From Phalacrocorax aristotelis (taxonomy: Eukaryota > Chordata > Aves > Suliformes > Phalacrocoracidae), in assembly GCF_949628215.1 (NCBI RefSeq), contig NC_134310.1, forward strand, positions 13,529,401-13,593,400: DNA of 64,000 nucleotides, written 5' to 3'. Under the pieces are notes generated by a model. That model searched no databases, had not been told where the DNA came from, and saw nothing but the letters and a program-made list of their open reading frames with translations. The position numbers were made by a program, and so were the translations under genes. This document shows positions 28,201 through 41,175 of the stretch, piece after piece; within the stretch, counting starts at the first letter, position 1; each line of letters begins with the position of its first letter.

Positions 28201-30370
28201 TAAATATGAGGAAAACGTGCAGGATCTGAAAATAATGTACCCATCCTCATTCTAGGCTGGGAATGTTGTCCTATGTAGTCCAAAGTGCTTCAATACATAT
28301 TATAGTGCACTTTCTCACAGCTTTGGGAAAGCCCCAGATATCATGCAAGAAAGCCGTCCACATCTACCATGGACAGATGACTACTAGCTTTCAGGCAGTC
28401 TCTTGCCCTCTCATACAGAATCTTCCTAGAAATTTCTGGATCATGTTTATTAACAAAAATGCTGTAGCACATATTACATAACTAAAAAATACAATAGAAA
28501 TATAAAGATATCTGGGGAAAAAAAAAGCGCTTTTCACACTTACTCCTTTAGAGCCAAAGATCTTCATAAGAGTAAGACAGTAGAAAAGGCAAAGTCATAA
28601 GGATATTGACAGCCCTCAATTATTAACTGACATCTTATGTAACAAGATGATTCATTATAGAAACAAGCAGCAATAAACTATGATTATACAAAGCAAAAAA
28701 AACCCTGTCAATAAGTCACCTAGGCTTTACTGAACTCCCTCCCTCCCCACCAAAATACCACATAGATTTTTGTGCATATAAAGCACATACAGTATGCTAT
28801 ATGTGCATTTGTCTTTTGTGCTTTTTAGACATGCACAAATCCTGCACGAGTATCTTAGGAATGATGACACTGTAATTCTGCAAGTTGTTTAAAATTAAAG
28901 CAGTAACCCATGTTGGCGATTCAAAGTTGTACACGTTCTTCCTCTTCTAAAGCAAGCAAATAAAATAGCCGTATACATGTTATCAATACATCTGTTTATA
29001 ATTACACACTGATTCCACAAGAAAATTTAGGAGACCGCTAGTGTTAAATATTCAGCCTCATGGTGTCACAATACTTCTTTACTTCAGTATACAAAGCCTA
29101 GAACTTCAGCCATAAAAAGGCTATAGATCCTTCGTTCCAGCATGGAGTGTTCTATGCATGGTCACTTCAACATGGAATGCTCACCCAGTGTCGTTCTGAT
29201 TGCTGCAGGTAAGCAAAGACAAAACACAGTACTGAAAATTTTGAACGCTAATAGGAAAACAAGAACTTGTTAAACCTCTTAAATAGTATCAGCACTGCTA
29301 TTATCACGTTTGAACTGTTGGCTCATGACAGCCATGTTTTAAATGGCTCACCTACACTAGTTCTCTAACAATATACAATTAAAAATGTGAATCATGTTAC
29401 AGAAGGATCAAATTACTAAGACTTTTGGAGTCTGACATAATAAATAGAACCTAAAAATAGAGGTAGCCTATGCCATGCATAGAAAAGTGATAAAAACTCA
29501 TTTTCAGATCTTGCTCTAATAGTCAAGCTACAAAATGCTACTTTGTAGCTGGAATTTGGTGGTTTGACACTACAGTTATATGTAATAAAGTATACAGCAA
29601 GAGTCTACACTAACAAAAATTAAGCAAAGCCTTACTTAGCACAAAGGCTTACGTCTGACAGATTCAGACATCCCCAAAAGTGATTGAGAAATTATTTTCT
29701 AATGTCACATCATCATTTAGACATTAAAATAATTTTAGATTGGCCCAATGACATATACCATTAAAATACATCCATTAACTTCAGAAAGTATCTGTAAATC
29801 CCTTTTCTTTCTTAGGTTCATCAGAAAGACTAAAAATTTAAGTCAGTCTTTTAAATACTCCAGTAAATTACACTGGTTTATCAGAAAAGTTCCATTAATA
29901 AAAAGCCTAGATCTAAACTATTCTGTCAATATAAAAGAACACTTTGACCTTCTATCAGATATGCAATTATAACTAGAATTTAAGATCTCAAAATCTCATG
30001 AGGCTCTAGAGAAACCTCTGTATGTATTTTTTTTTCAGAACAAGTGTAAAATGCCTGAGATAGCTGAGAAAAAAATACTTAATCCTTTTATACTTCTACA
30101 TAAATTAAACATGCATGCAAAAACTTGCAAGACGAACTAGTAAAAGTCTACAAAAACTAATGCTTGATAACTTGTGCAGCCCTTATTTCTCATGCTAATA
30201 ATACACACGAATTACATGAATGTTTTAAAAAGTATGTTGCATACATATAGCAAAACTAAGCACTGAATTAATGCTAATTATAAGGCATTTCTAGATTGCA
30301 TACTTCTGTTTGGCCATAAATATTTACAACAGTGAAACAAGAATAATAATTAAAAAAGAATGTATACCTG
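28201..30370 (-). other. CERT1: Probable CERT1 3' UTR and downstream flank
   Basis: Follows the CERT1 stop codon on the minus strand for about 2.2 kb up to the CR1 5' end. AT-rich, no repeat recognised, no other gene. A possible polyadenylation signal (AATAAA on the minus strand at 28451-28446) lies about 1.9 kb after the stop; other A-rich sites exist, so the true transcript end is open. Confidence 0.6.
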
Positions 30371-30504
30371 CTAATACTGGAATAAAATAGGCTTTCCTGC
30401 TGTTTTCTCTTGCACATATGATGTAAAACGCTTTAAGAATTTTGGATATTCTCGTTTTGCAACTGCCCGTAACACTGACGCTGGTGCCCATCCTCCTGGG
30501 TTCA
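30371..30504 (-). CDS. CERT1: CERT1 last exon: end of START domain and stop
   Basis: Completes the split Val codon (G+TG) and encodes [20 protein letters not shown] and then [21 protein letters not shown], the C-terminal helix of the START domain that closes over bound ceramide. The mammalian protein, as I remember it, stops right after GKPILF; here two further codons (CAG TAT, Gln-Tyr) precede the TAG at 30373-30371. The acceptor, on the minus strand, is CTTCTAG. Downstream is the presumed 3' UTR. Confidence 0.96.
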
Positions 30505-32781
<2,277 letters not shown>

Positions 32782-32910
32782 AGGAGCACTGTCATGTTCC
32801 ACAGAGAAATTGCACACAATCCATGTTTCAGGATCGTTTTCACTGAATGCTGGTATCTTTCTGATGGCAGACAAATACAGCACATCCCTTTGAGAAGCTG
32901 GCCACACCCT
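32782..32910 (-). CDS. CERT1: CERT1 exon: START domain, residues 497-539
   Basis: A 43-codon exon, in phase at both ends, encoding [20 protein letters not shown] then [20 protein letters not shown] and SAP. The Asn of IVCNF is position 530, a ceramide-contacting residue. The acceptor is TCTGCAG and the donor GTAAGT. AFSEN here against ALTEN in the mammalian protein as I remember it is a conservative change. Confidence 0.97.
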
Positions 32911-34237
32911 CTGCAGAGAAACACCTGAATATAAGCTTTTCCAGTTTTGCAAATTAAGTACTTACTATCCTTACATAAAGGAAAGAAACAAACAAGGCAA
33001 AACAGGTCAGTCGTTATTTAAGTAAAAAAGTTTCTTCAAGTTAGTAATTTCATGCAATTTTCAAAACTGAAACAGAACATAGGTGTTGTACAGATGTGTA
33101 TCAGGTTATATGGCTACACTTCATTTTAAAAAAATTAAGGCAAAAGTTTAAGGCCTTTGAAAGGCAGGGAGCCAAGCTGCAATGACTTTTTCAGTAGACA
33201 ACCAGGAAGAGACACTTCCCCTCCTGTTCTCTCAACCTCAGGGTTACATTTTAGTTAATATTTGTAAGCTACAAACTGAACTAGTGGTTAAGTATAGGTG
33301 CATCAATAGTTATTTATGTCTCCATAAATATGGAGGGAGAGGAAAAAAAAGAGAGCAAGAAATATTTATAACAAACATTATTTCAAGAAGCTACTACTTT
33401 AGTGAGACAGATATGGTAAACTGTTATTACCCAAGAGAAAGTTTCAGAAGCAAAGTGTCTGAAAAAGTAAAACTATACAGAAGCCATTTTCCTGACACTC
33501 AGTAGGGGGGAAAAGTCAAGCTTTTACCACAACACTATACAGTTCAACTGCCTTATTCAAAAATTGGAGTCTGCTGTTACAGCAGTTTTAAGGTAACCAC
33601 ATTACTAGTAAAATTGTAAAAAAAAAGATTTGTTTTAATATTTGAGTATACTAATACTTAGAATCATGCAAGATTAAAGATGAATTTGTACACATCATTC
33701 CCAATTTTTTTGAACCTGTTACGTTACAGTTACTGGGTTATAAGTCATATAAGAACATTTTAGTAAAGCTATATCAGAACTGGTTGGGGTGAAAAACCAT
33801 AATGAAGTTAAAAGAACAAATGTTGTACCAGCAATTATACCACCACATAATGCAAATGCATATGTCAACTAATCGTGGTCAACAATAGCTTGAAATACTG
33901 CAACAAATCATATGATGCAGTGGTATGGGTTTCTTCCTTGTAGTCAGTGTCAATTTATTGCTTCAGTTTGCTTTAGGTGACCCTTGCCTTGCTGGCAGTG
34001 ATACACTTAGAGATTAAAAACAGTCCTCATTTGTTATTACAAGCTCTAGCAGACACATACACAACCAATTATGCTATCAAGCCAAGTTTGAAAAATTGTC
34101 CAAGTTGCAGTTTAACAGAGAACTTGTTTTAAACAGCATTTTAAGTTGTTAAGATGTTAGAGTATTTCAGAACAGATAAGAACACATATGCCCCAAACCA
34201 TCTCACTAAGGTGTGTATACAGGTAAAGTGTTATTAC
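32911..34237 (-). other. CERT1: CERT1 intron
   Basis: Intron of 1327 bases, AT-rich, no repeat recognised. Confidence 0.85.
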
Positions 34238-34308
34238 CTTATGGATCTGGTAAATGATGATTGCATTATCAGCTAAATTTTCCACAACATGGAAATTTTC
34301 AATTGTTG
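34238..34308 (-). CDS. CERT1: CERT1 exon: START domain, residues 473-496
   Basis: Short exon of 71 bases that completes the split Thr codon (A+CA) and encodes TIENFHVVENLADNAIIIYQ followed by IHK. The Gln of IIYQ is position 493, one of the four polar ceramide contacts. The acceptor is TCTTTTAG and the donor GTAATA. Confidence 0.96.
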
Positions 34309-34336
34309 CTAAAAGAGGGGGGGGGGAAATCCATCA

Positions 34337-34552
<216 letters not shown>

Positions 34553-34642
34553 CTATGGCCAAATACAAAGAAAGAAATGCAGAACAGAAATTGTCAAAAT
34601 GGTTCATGTCTTAATTGTTTAAAGTTTAATCAGTGTAATCAG

Positions 34643-34753
34643 TGTTGTGGTTTAACCCAGTAAGCAGCTAAACACCACACAGCCATTTGCTCACTACCCA
34701 CCCCCACCCTCCCTGCCCCACAGTGGGATGGGGGAGAGAATCGGGGGGGTGGG
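34643..34753 (-). repeat. Outer solo LTR, first part
   Basis: Left part of an LTR (TGTTGTGGTTTAACCCAGTA on the + strand, so the LTR reads on the minus strand). Its other part is at 41787-42234. The two are separated by a complete provirus. A 5-base target duplication ATCAG flanks the whole composite (34638-34642 and 42235-42239), which shows that the outer LTR arrived first and the provirus later landed inside it. Confidence 0.88.
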
Positions 34754-35363
34754 TGTCGTGGTTCAGCCTCAGCTGGCAACTGAACACCACGCAGCTGCTC
34801 GCTCACTCCCCCCCCACCCCTGTGGGATGGGGAAGAGAATCGGACGAGCAAAAGAACTTGTGGGTTGAGATAAGCACAGTTTAATGATTACAATAAAATG
34901 ATAATGATAAATGATTATGATAATAATGACAATAATGTTAATATAATAAAATGGAAAAGGAAGGGAAAGGGAAAACAGGAAAAAAAACCACGGAAACACG
35001 AACGATACAACCGCTCACCACCCACTGACTGACGCTGCCCATCCCCGAGCCGCGATTGCCCCACCTCCCCCGGCCAGCCCCTCCCAGGTAACACACTGGG
35101 CATGACGTTACATGATATGGAATATCCCTTTGGTCAGTTTGACTCCACTCTCTTAGCTGTGCCCCCTCCCCTCCCGGCTTCTTGTGCACCCAGCAGAGCA
35201 TGGGAAGCTAGACATGTCCTTGACTAGTACAAGTGCTACCCAGCAACCGCCTAAACATCTGTGTGTTATCTCAACAGGATTTTTTTCCATGCTAATTTCA
35301 AAGCACAGCACTATACCAGCTAGAGTGAAGAAAATTAACTCTATCCCAGCTAAAACCATGACA
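34754..35363 (-). repeat. 3' LTR of ERVL-like provirus (copy 2)
   Basis: 610 bases; on the minus strand it starts TGTCATGGTTTTAGCTGGG and ends GAACCACGACA. It is about 97 percent identical (some 20 differences by eye) to the LTR at 41176-41786. A purine-rich tract (AAGGGGTGGATA on the minus strand) directly precedes it at 35364-35377. An ATTAAA in the R-region context may serve as its polyadenylation signal. Confidence 0.93.
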
Positions 35364-35899
35364 GTATCCACCCCTTATTCCATATCATTGACATCATGCT
35401 CAGGTCCCATACTATTCAGTACAAATTCAATAATCCCTACCCATCTTCTCATCCTTTAACATTATATACAGATTTTTTTTTCATTTCTCATTCCCCTAGT
35501 CTATGGACCACCCCTGTAAAATGCCTGTGAAATGTCCACTGAGTTCATTTAGTCCGTGACTTTGGGTTTCATCTATTGTAAGAGTCTTTCAGAGAGGTGG
35601 GGTGTCGGGGGTCAGATTGTTGCATGTCAGTCCTTGTTCCATCACCGCTGCACTGGTAGTTCTTGTTCTCTCACTGCTGCACTTCGCTAAGTTCCATTGA
35701 AAGTTCATTTGCTATTATTATTAATTGGGAGATTCCCACCATGATAACATTCCATTGATATGGCATATAGCAACCATAGTAGCAATGACATACAACATCA
35801 TATAGCAATTAACAGCATATTATTCAGTTCATTGGCTGTTTTCACACAAAAGCAAATCCCCCTGAGGTACACACCGGACTCATCCATCCTCCCGCATCA

Positions 35900-36640
35900 C
35901 CCACCAAGTGCACCCAGGTCCTCGAGAAAATGCAATCCCACGAGTGGGTTTGCCTCTGCCTGAAGCAGGAATAACCCAGGCTGTCTTGCCCAACATATTT
36001 TTTATGTGCACTACAGGGACTCTATCTCCTTCCACAGTACATAAGGATTCTGACTGGGCAGTGCCAGCTCGCCTGGCAGATCCCCTCGTGTTGACTAACC
36101 AGGTGGCTTTTGCTAAATGTGCATCCCAGTGTTTAAATGTTCCACCCCCCCATTGCTCTCAGTGTCATCTTTAATAGTCCATTGTATCTTTCGATTTTCC
36201 CAGAGGCTGGTGCGTGATAGGGGATGTGATACACCCACTCAATGCCGTGCTCTTTGGCCCAGGTGTCTATGAGGTTATTTCGGAAATGAGTCCCGTTGTC
36301 TGACTCAATTCTCCCTGGGGTGCCATGTCACCACAGGACTTGTTTTTCGAGACCCAGGATAGTGTTCTGGGCAGTGGCGTGGGGCATGGGGTATGTTTCC
36401 AGCCAGCTGGTGGTTGCTTCTACCATGGTGAGAACATGGCGCTTGCCTTGGCGGGTCTGTGGGAGTGTAATATAGTCAATTTGCTAGGCCTCCCCATATT
36501 TATACTTAGGCCATTGTCCCCCATACCACAGAGGCTTTACCCACTTCGCTTGCTTGACTGCAGCGCATGTTTCACATTTGTGGATAACCAGCGCAACAGC
36601 GTCCATGGTCAAGTCCACCCCTCAATCACGAGCCCATCTG
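35900..36640 (-). pseudogene. ERVL-like integrase, copy 2, broken
   Basis: Minus-strand integrase region: zinc-binding His/Cys residues (HDTSGHQG near 36665 and CETC near 36575), then the catalytic core with ESDNGTHF near 36290 and a Glu in SGKIERYNG near 36205, i.e. the D,D-35-E pattern. Stops interrupt it near 36500, 36165 and 36045. No env follows; the 3' LTR begins about 500 bases further on, as in ERVL-type elements. Confidence 0.83.
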
Positions 36641-37494
36641 TATGTTGCATCTCTCCCTTGATGGCCTGAGGTGTCATGGGCCCACCGAGCTAGAAATAGT
36701 TCACCCTTATGTTGCCAGTCCAGATCCACCTCAGCCACTTCAGTCTTGGCAGCCTGATCTACCTGCCGGTTGTTTTGATGTTCTTCAGTGGCCCGACTCT
36801 TGGGGACGTGAGCATCCACATGACGTACTTTCACAACCAGGTTCTCTACCCGGGCAGCAATATCTTGCAACAAGGCAGCAGCCCAGATGGGTTTGCCTCT
36901 GCACTGCCAGTTGCTCTGCTTCCACTGCTGTAGCCAGCCCCACAGGGCATTTGCCACCATCCAGGAGTCAGTATAAAGATAGAGCACTGGCCACTTTTCC
37001 CATTCAGCAATTTCTAAGGCCAGCTGGATGGACTTTACCTCTCCAAACTGGCTTGATTCTCCTTCTCCTTCAGCAGTTTCTGCGACTTGTCATGTAGGAC
37101 TCCATACAGCAGCCTTCCATCTCCGGTGCGTTCCCACAAGGCAACAGGACCCATCAGTGAAGAGGGCATATTGCTTCTCATCTTCTGGCAGTTTGTTATA
37201 CAGTGGGGCTTCTTCAGCACGTGTCACCTCCTCCTCTGGTGATATTCCAAAATCTTTGCCTTCTGGCCAGTCCATAATCACTTCCAAGATACCTGGGTGA
37301 CTGGGGTTTCCTACTTGAGCCCGCTGGGTGATCAGTGCAACCCATTTACTCCACGTAGCATCAGTTGCGTGGTGTGTAGAGGGGACGTTCCCTCTGAACA
37401 TCCAGCCCAGCACCGGCAGTCGGGGTGCCAGGAGCAACTGTGCCTCAGTACCAACCACTTCTGAAGCAGCTCGAACCCCTTCATATGCTGCCAA
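36622..37494 (-). pseudogene. ERVL-like RNase H, copy 2, broken
   Basis: Minus-strand RNase H region: YALFTDGSCCLVGTHRRWKA near 37170 (first catalytic Asp), Glu region near 37040, VLYLYTDSWMVANALWGWLQ near 36985-36925, and HVDAHVP near 36815 (catalytic His region). Two frames, 37494-37090 and 36987-36622, are needed to read through it, so it is inactive. Confidence 0.85.
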
Positions 37495-37698
37495 TATCTC
37501 TTTTTCAGTTGGAGTATAGCAGGCTTCGGACCCTCTGTATCCCCGACTCCAAAACCCTAGGGGTCAACCTCGGGTCTCCCCATGCGCTTTCTGCCAGAGG
37601 CTCCAGGTAGGGCCATTCTCCCCGGCTGCAGTGTAGAGCACATTTTTTATATCTTGTCCTGCCTGGACTGGCCCAAGAGCTACTTCATGGACTATTTC

Positions 37699-39007
37699 TC
37701 ATTTAATCTGTTCAAAGGCTTGTCGTTGCTCAGGGCCCCATTTGAAATCATTCTTTTTCCGGGTCACTTGATAGACAGGGCTTACGATCAGACTGTAATT
37801 TGGAATATGCATTCTCCAAAAACCCACAATGCCCAAGAAAGCTTGTGTTTCCTTTTTGCTAGTTGGTGGAGACATGGCTGCTATTTTGTTGATCACATCC
37901 ATGGGGATCTGACGACGACCATCTTGCCGTTTCATTCCTAAGAACTGGATTTCTCGTGCGGGTCCCTTTACTTTGTTTTATGGCAAAACCAGCCTTCAGG
38001 AGGATTTGAACTATTTTCTTCCCATTCTCAAAAACTTCTTCCGCTGTTTTGCCCCACACAATGATGTCATCAATGTATTGTAGGTGTTCGGGAGCTCCAC
38101 CTTGTTCCAAAGCATTATGGATCAGTCCATGGCAAATGGTAGGACTGTGTTTCCACCCCTGGGGCAGTCGATTCCAGGTGTACTGGATGCCCCTCAATGT
38201 GAAAGCAAACTGTGGCCTTCATTCTGCTGCCAGAGGGATTGAGAAGAATGCATTAGCGATATCAATTGTGGCATACCACTTGACTGCCTTTGACTCCAGT
38301 TCATATTGAAGTTCTAGCATGTCTGGCACAGCAGCACTCAATGGCGGCGTGACTTCATTCAGGCCACGGTAGTCTACTGTTACTCTCCACTCTCCATTAG
38401 ACTTCCACACTGGACATATGGGACTGTGAAAGGGTGAGCGGGTCTTACTGATGACTCCTTGGCTCTCCAGTCGACGAATGAGCCCATGGATGGGGATCAG
38501 AGAGTCTCGGTTGGTGCGATATTGCCACCGGTGCACTGTTGTGGTGGCGATTGGGACCTGTTCTTTGACCTTCAGCAACCCCACAACAGAAGGGTCCTTC
38601 GAGAGGCCAGGCAAGGTAGACAGCTGTTTAATTTCCGCTGTCTCCAAGGCAGCTACACCAAAAGCCCACCTGTAGCCTTTTGGGTCCTTGAAATACCCTC
38701 TCCTGAGGTAGTCTATGCCAAGGATGCACGGAGCCTCGGGGCCAGTCACGATGGGGTGCTTCTGCCACTCATTCCCGGTGAGGCTCACTTCGGCCTCCAA
38801 TACAGTTAGCTCTTGGGATCCCCCTGTCACTCCAGCAATACAGGTGGGTTCTGCCCCTATATAGTTTGATGGCATTAAGGTGCACTGTGCGCCGGTGTCC
38901 ACTAAAGCTTTATATTCCTGTGGGTCAGATGTGCCAGGCCATCGGATCCACACAGTCCAGTAAGCCCGGTTATCCCTTTCCTCCACCTGGCTGGAGGCAG
39001 GGCCCCC
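37699..39007 (-). pseudogene. ERVL-like protease and reverse transcriptase, copy 2, broken
   Basis: Starts right after the TAG at 39010-39008 in the same frame. The open stretch 38986-38219 holds the aspartic protease (ALVDTGAQCTLMPSN near 38890) and RT fingers up to FFSIPLAAE. A TGA at 38221-38219 interrupts it, then 38197-37859 continues in frame with the catalytic LQYIDDIIVWG (YIDD, near 38080-38055). A frameshift near 37950 separates it from 37935-37699. The YIDD box and the DTG are intact, but the chain as a whole is broken. Confidence 0.9.
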
Positions 39008-39561
39008 CTAGTCCTGATCATAGTATTCATCACTCACTTCCGGTAAATATGAATCACGGGTATCTCTGTTAAGATCAGTCAGGACATCAGCACTTCTGCT
39101 CCTCTGTCTGGAGGATTGCTTACGGGAAACTGGAGCAGCAGCTCTCCTGGAGAAACTCCCCTGAGTAATTGTTCTCCCTTGCAGCTCACGTACCCATGCC
39201 TCTAGGGCTGAGGTAGGTTTTCCATCCCACTTCTTCATGTCCTCTCCGTGATCACGCAGGTAAAACCATAGGGTGCCCCGTTGTGTGTATCCCTTCTCTT
39301 GAGCCAAGGGACGCTTACTCCTAATGGCTGAGATACTGGTCTGTACTGGGGGGAGTAGGACCTATCGTCTTTGAGTTGCTGGACCTCTTGGGATAGTTTC
39401 TCAACAGCAGAGATGAGCGAGGAAGAGAGATTCGCTTCATATTCCCGGAGTTTATCAATCAACTCAGCCACCGTTGGTGTCTTGTCATCTTTCCAGGACA
39501 TCACTGCCAATGAGTTTGCATACGAGGATGGTGCGCTCCGTACAAACTTCCGCCACATGGG
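39008..39561 (-). pseudogene. ERVL-like gag C-terminal region, copy 2
   Basis: After the TGA at 39564-39562 the gag frame continues (39558-39235, MWRKFVRSAPSSYANSLAV, then a coiled-coil-like LISAVEKLSQEVQQLKDD). A frameshift near 39300 then moves it to 39307-39008 (DHGEDMKKWDGKPTSALEAW, an Arg/Ser-rich tail, then Tyr-Tyr-Asp-Gln-Asp and TAG). The TAG in the context GAC TAG G is followed in frame by protease. No CCHC zinc knuckle is seen. Confidence 0.82.
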
Positions 39562-41124
39562 TCATGTGCACTCGGCTTCATCTGGATCTTTGGAGGACCG
39601 TTGATCATCCAGGTCACCATAAACCACCTCAAGGACGGCTAATTCCCTTAGATGCTGAATGCCTTTCTCCACGGTCATCCATTTTCCTAGGCGAAATACC
39701 ATATCTTCTTTGAAGGGATACCTCTCTCTCACCGCGGACAGGAGCCGCCTCCAGAGGCTGAGGGCTTGTGTTCCTTTTCCAATTGCTTTATCAATGCCCC
39801 CTTCCCTAGAGAGGGATCCCAGTTGTTTGGCTTCCTTCTCCTCTAATTCCAGACTACTGGCCCCATTATCCCAGCATCGGAGCAGCCAGGTGATAACGTG
39901 CTCACCTGAATGACGCCCGAAATCTTTCCGTATATCCCACAACTCACTCAAGGATAGAGATTGGGTAGTTTCCGTTTCTTGTACACATTCTTCCTCTTCC
40001 TCCTCCTCTTCTTGTGATGGCCCTGGTTCCTCGTAATCTCTTTTTAAACGAATTGACCTTCTCTTCCATGATTTCTTATTGCGTATAGGGGCGACTGATA
40101 CTGGCACAGGTTGGTCCTCTGGTTTAGCTGCAATGCTTGGCACTGGGTTTGGAGCAGCTGCAGTATCTGTCGTGAGGGTTTGAGTGGCCGCAGTGCTCGT
40201 CACTGGGGTTGGAGTAGCTGCAGTATCTGTTGTGGGGGGTTGGGTGGCTGCAGTGCTTGTCGCTGGGGTTGGAGTAGCTGCAGTATCTGTCGTGGGGGGT
40301 TGGGTGGCTGCAGTGCTTGTCGCTGGGGTTGGAGTAGCTGCAGTGTCTGTCGTGGGGGTTTGAGTGGCCGCAGTGCTTGTCACGGGGGTTGGAGTAGCTC
40401 CCTTCTCTTTCCCTTGGGGGTACTGAATAGTGTTAAATAGGGCTCGATAGGCATAAGCCAGGCCCCAGCACATTGCAGTGATTTGTATCTCTGTGGAATT
40501 GCCAGGGTGACAACATACTTCCTCCAAATATTCTACTAATTTTTCAGGATTCTGCACTTGTTCAGGGGTGAAGTCCCACAACACTGGGGGTGCCCACCGT
40601 CTTAGGCATTTGCCCATACTATCCCACATACCCTGCCATGCATAGCTATCGAGCCTTGGGGCAGATCTCTGGATTATATTCTTAACTTGCTTACTAACCT
40701 TAGACAGATCTGATACCATCTGCCAAAGCAATATCAACAGATGTTTCTTGACTACCCAAGGATGTTCAAGATACTGAAAAGTTGTTGTAATGAAGGAGGA
40801 GACATCATAGATGAAGGCAGCGAAGGTGCCATTCTGTATTTCCTCCATTAAAAACTTCTCAGAGGAGGAGGTATAATTGCTAATTGCCTCCATGAGGTGG
40901 TAGCTGTAGTACAGTAATGGCTTCCATGCAAAACCTAAATAACCGATAACAGTCAAGGCCAGTGTTTTAATAACAAGTCTCCTAGGCAAAATATCTCTAA
41001 TCACTGCAGAGCACAGCAAACTGACAAAACCAACAGCAAGTTTTAACATGTACTTTACAGTCAGCATGGTAAAGACTGGACAAACTAATACTGAGAGCAG
41101 ATGAATCAATGCTGTGACCAGCAA
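39562..41124 (-). pseudogene. ERVL-like gag, copy 2, long open stretch with internal repeats
   Basis: A 520-codon open stretch starting at the first ATG after the leader (41124). The N-terminal 75 residues are markedly hydrophobic (SVLVCPVFTMLTVKYMLKLA). A conserved block around RSAPRLDSYAWQGMWDSMGK and CCHPGNSTEIQITAMCWGLA follows, then a Thr/Ala/Pro-rich tandem repeat (40110-40400), a basic and acidic linker (EEEEEEEE) and a capsid-like C-terminal part (RHSGEHVITWLLRCWDNGAS). The frame ends at a TGA that also stands at the same codon in copy 1, and the same frame goes on beyond it. Gag would form the particle core; this copy cannot give a full gag-pol. Confidence 0.88.
40145..40390 (-). repeat. 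60-base tandem repeat within gag
   Basis: About four units of a 60-base repeat, each encoding a 20-residue Thr/Pro/Ala-rich unit of the type TAATPTPATSTAATQPPTTD. Adjacent units differ at only a few bases. The corresponding part of copy 1 (about 16415-16475) has only one partial unit, so the array expanded in the lineage of copy 2. Confidence 0.9.
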
Positions 41125-41148
41125 CTGTTATTATCTCAAACCCTTCAT

Positions 41149-41166
41149 GCCCCATGTTGGGCACCA
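41149..41166 (-). promoter_or_regulatory. Primer-binding site of provirus copy 2
   Basis: On the minus strand TGGTGCCCAACATGGGGC follows the 5' LTR after nine bases. It looks like the complement of a tRNA-Lys (Lys1,2 type) 3' end with two transitions at CpG positions. Confidence 0.7.
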
Positions 41167-41175
41167 AAAATAGAC

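Noticed and set aside
28201-30370. A neighbouring gene such as HMGCR downstream of CERT1
   Set aside because: No exon-like conserved coding sequence found in this 2.2 kb; only 3' UTR-like AT-rich sequence before the CR1.
36642-37097. 151-codon open frame on the + strand (and the twin at 58211-58666)
   Set aside because: Antisense of the RNase H/integrase regions; no independent support.
40145-40390. Regular repeat array resembling a CRISPR array
   Set aside because: Units are contiguous without unique spacers, lie in a retroviral gag and in a vertebrate genome.
40111-40440. Repeated Trp/Ser/Cys/Gly-rich open frame on the + strand
   Set aside because: Shadow frame of the 60-base tandem repeat in the minus-strand gag.
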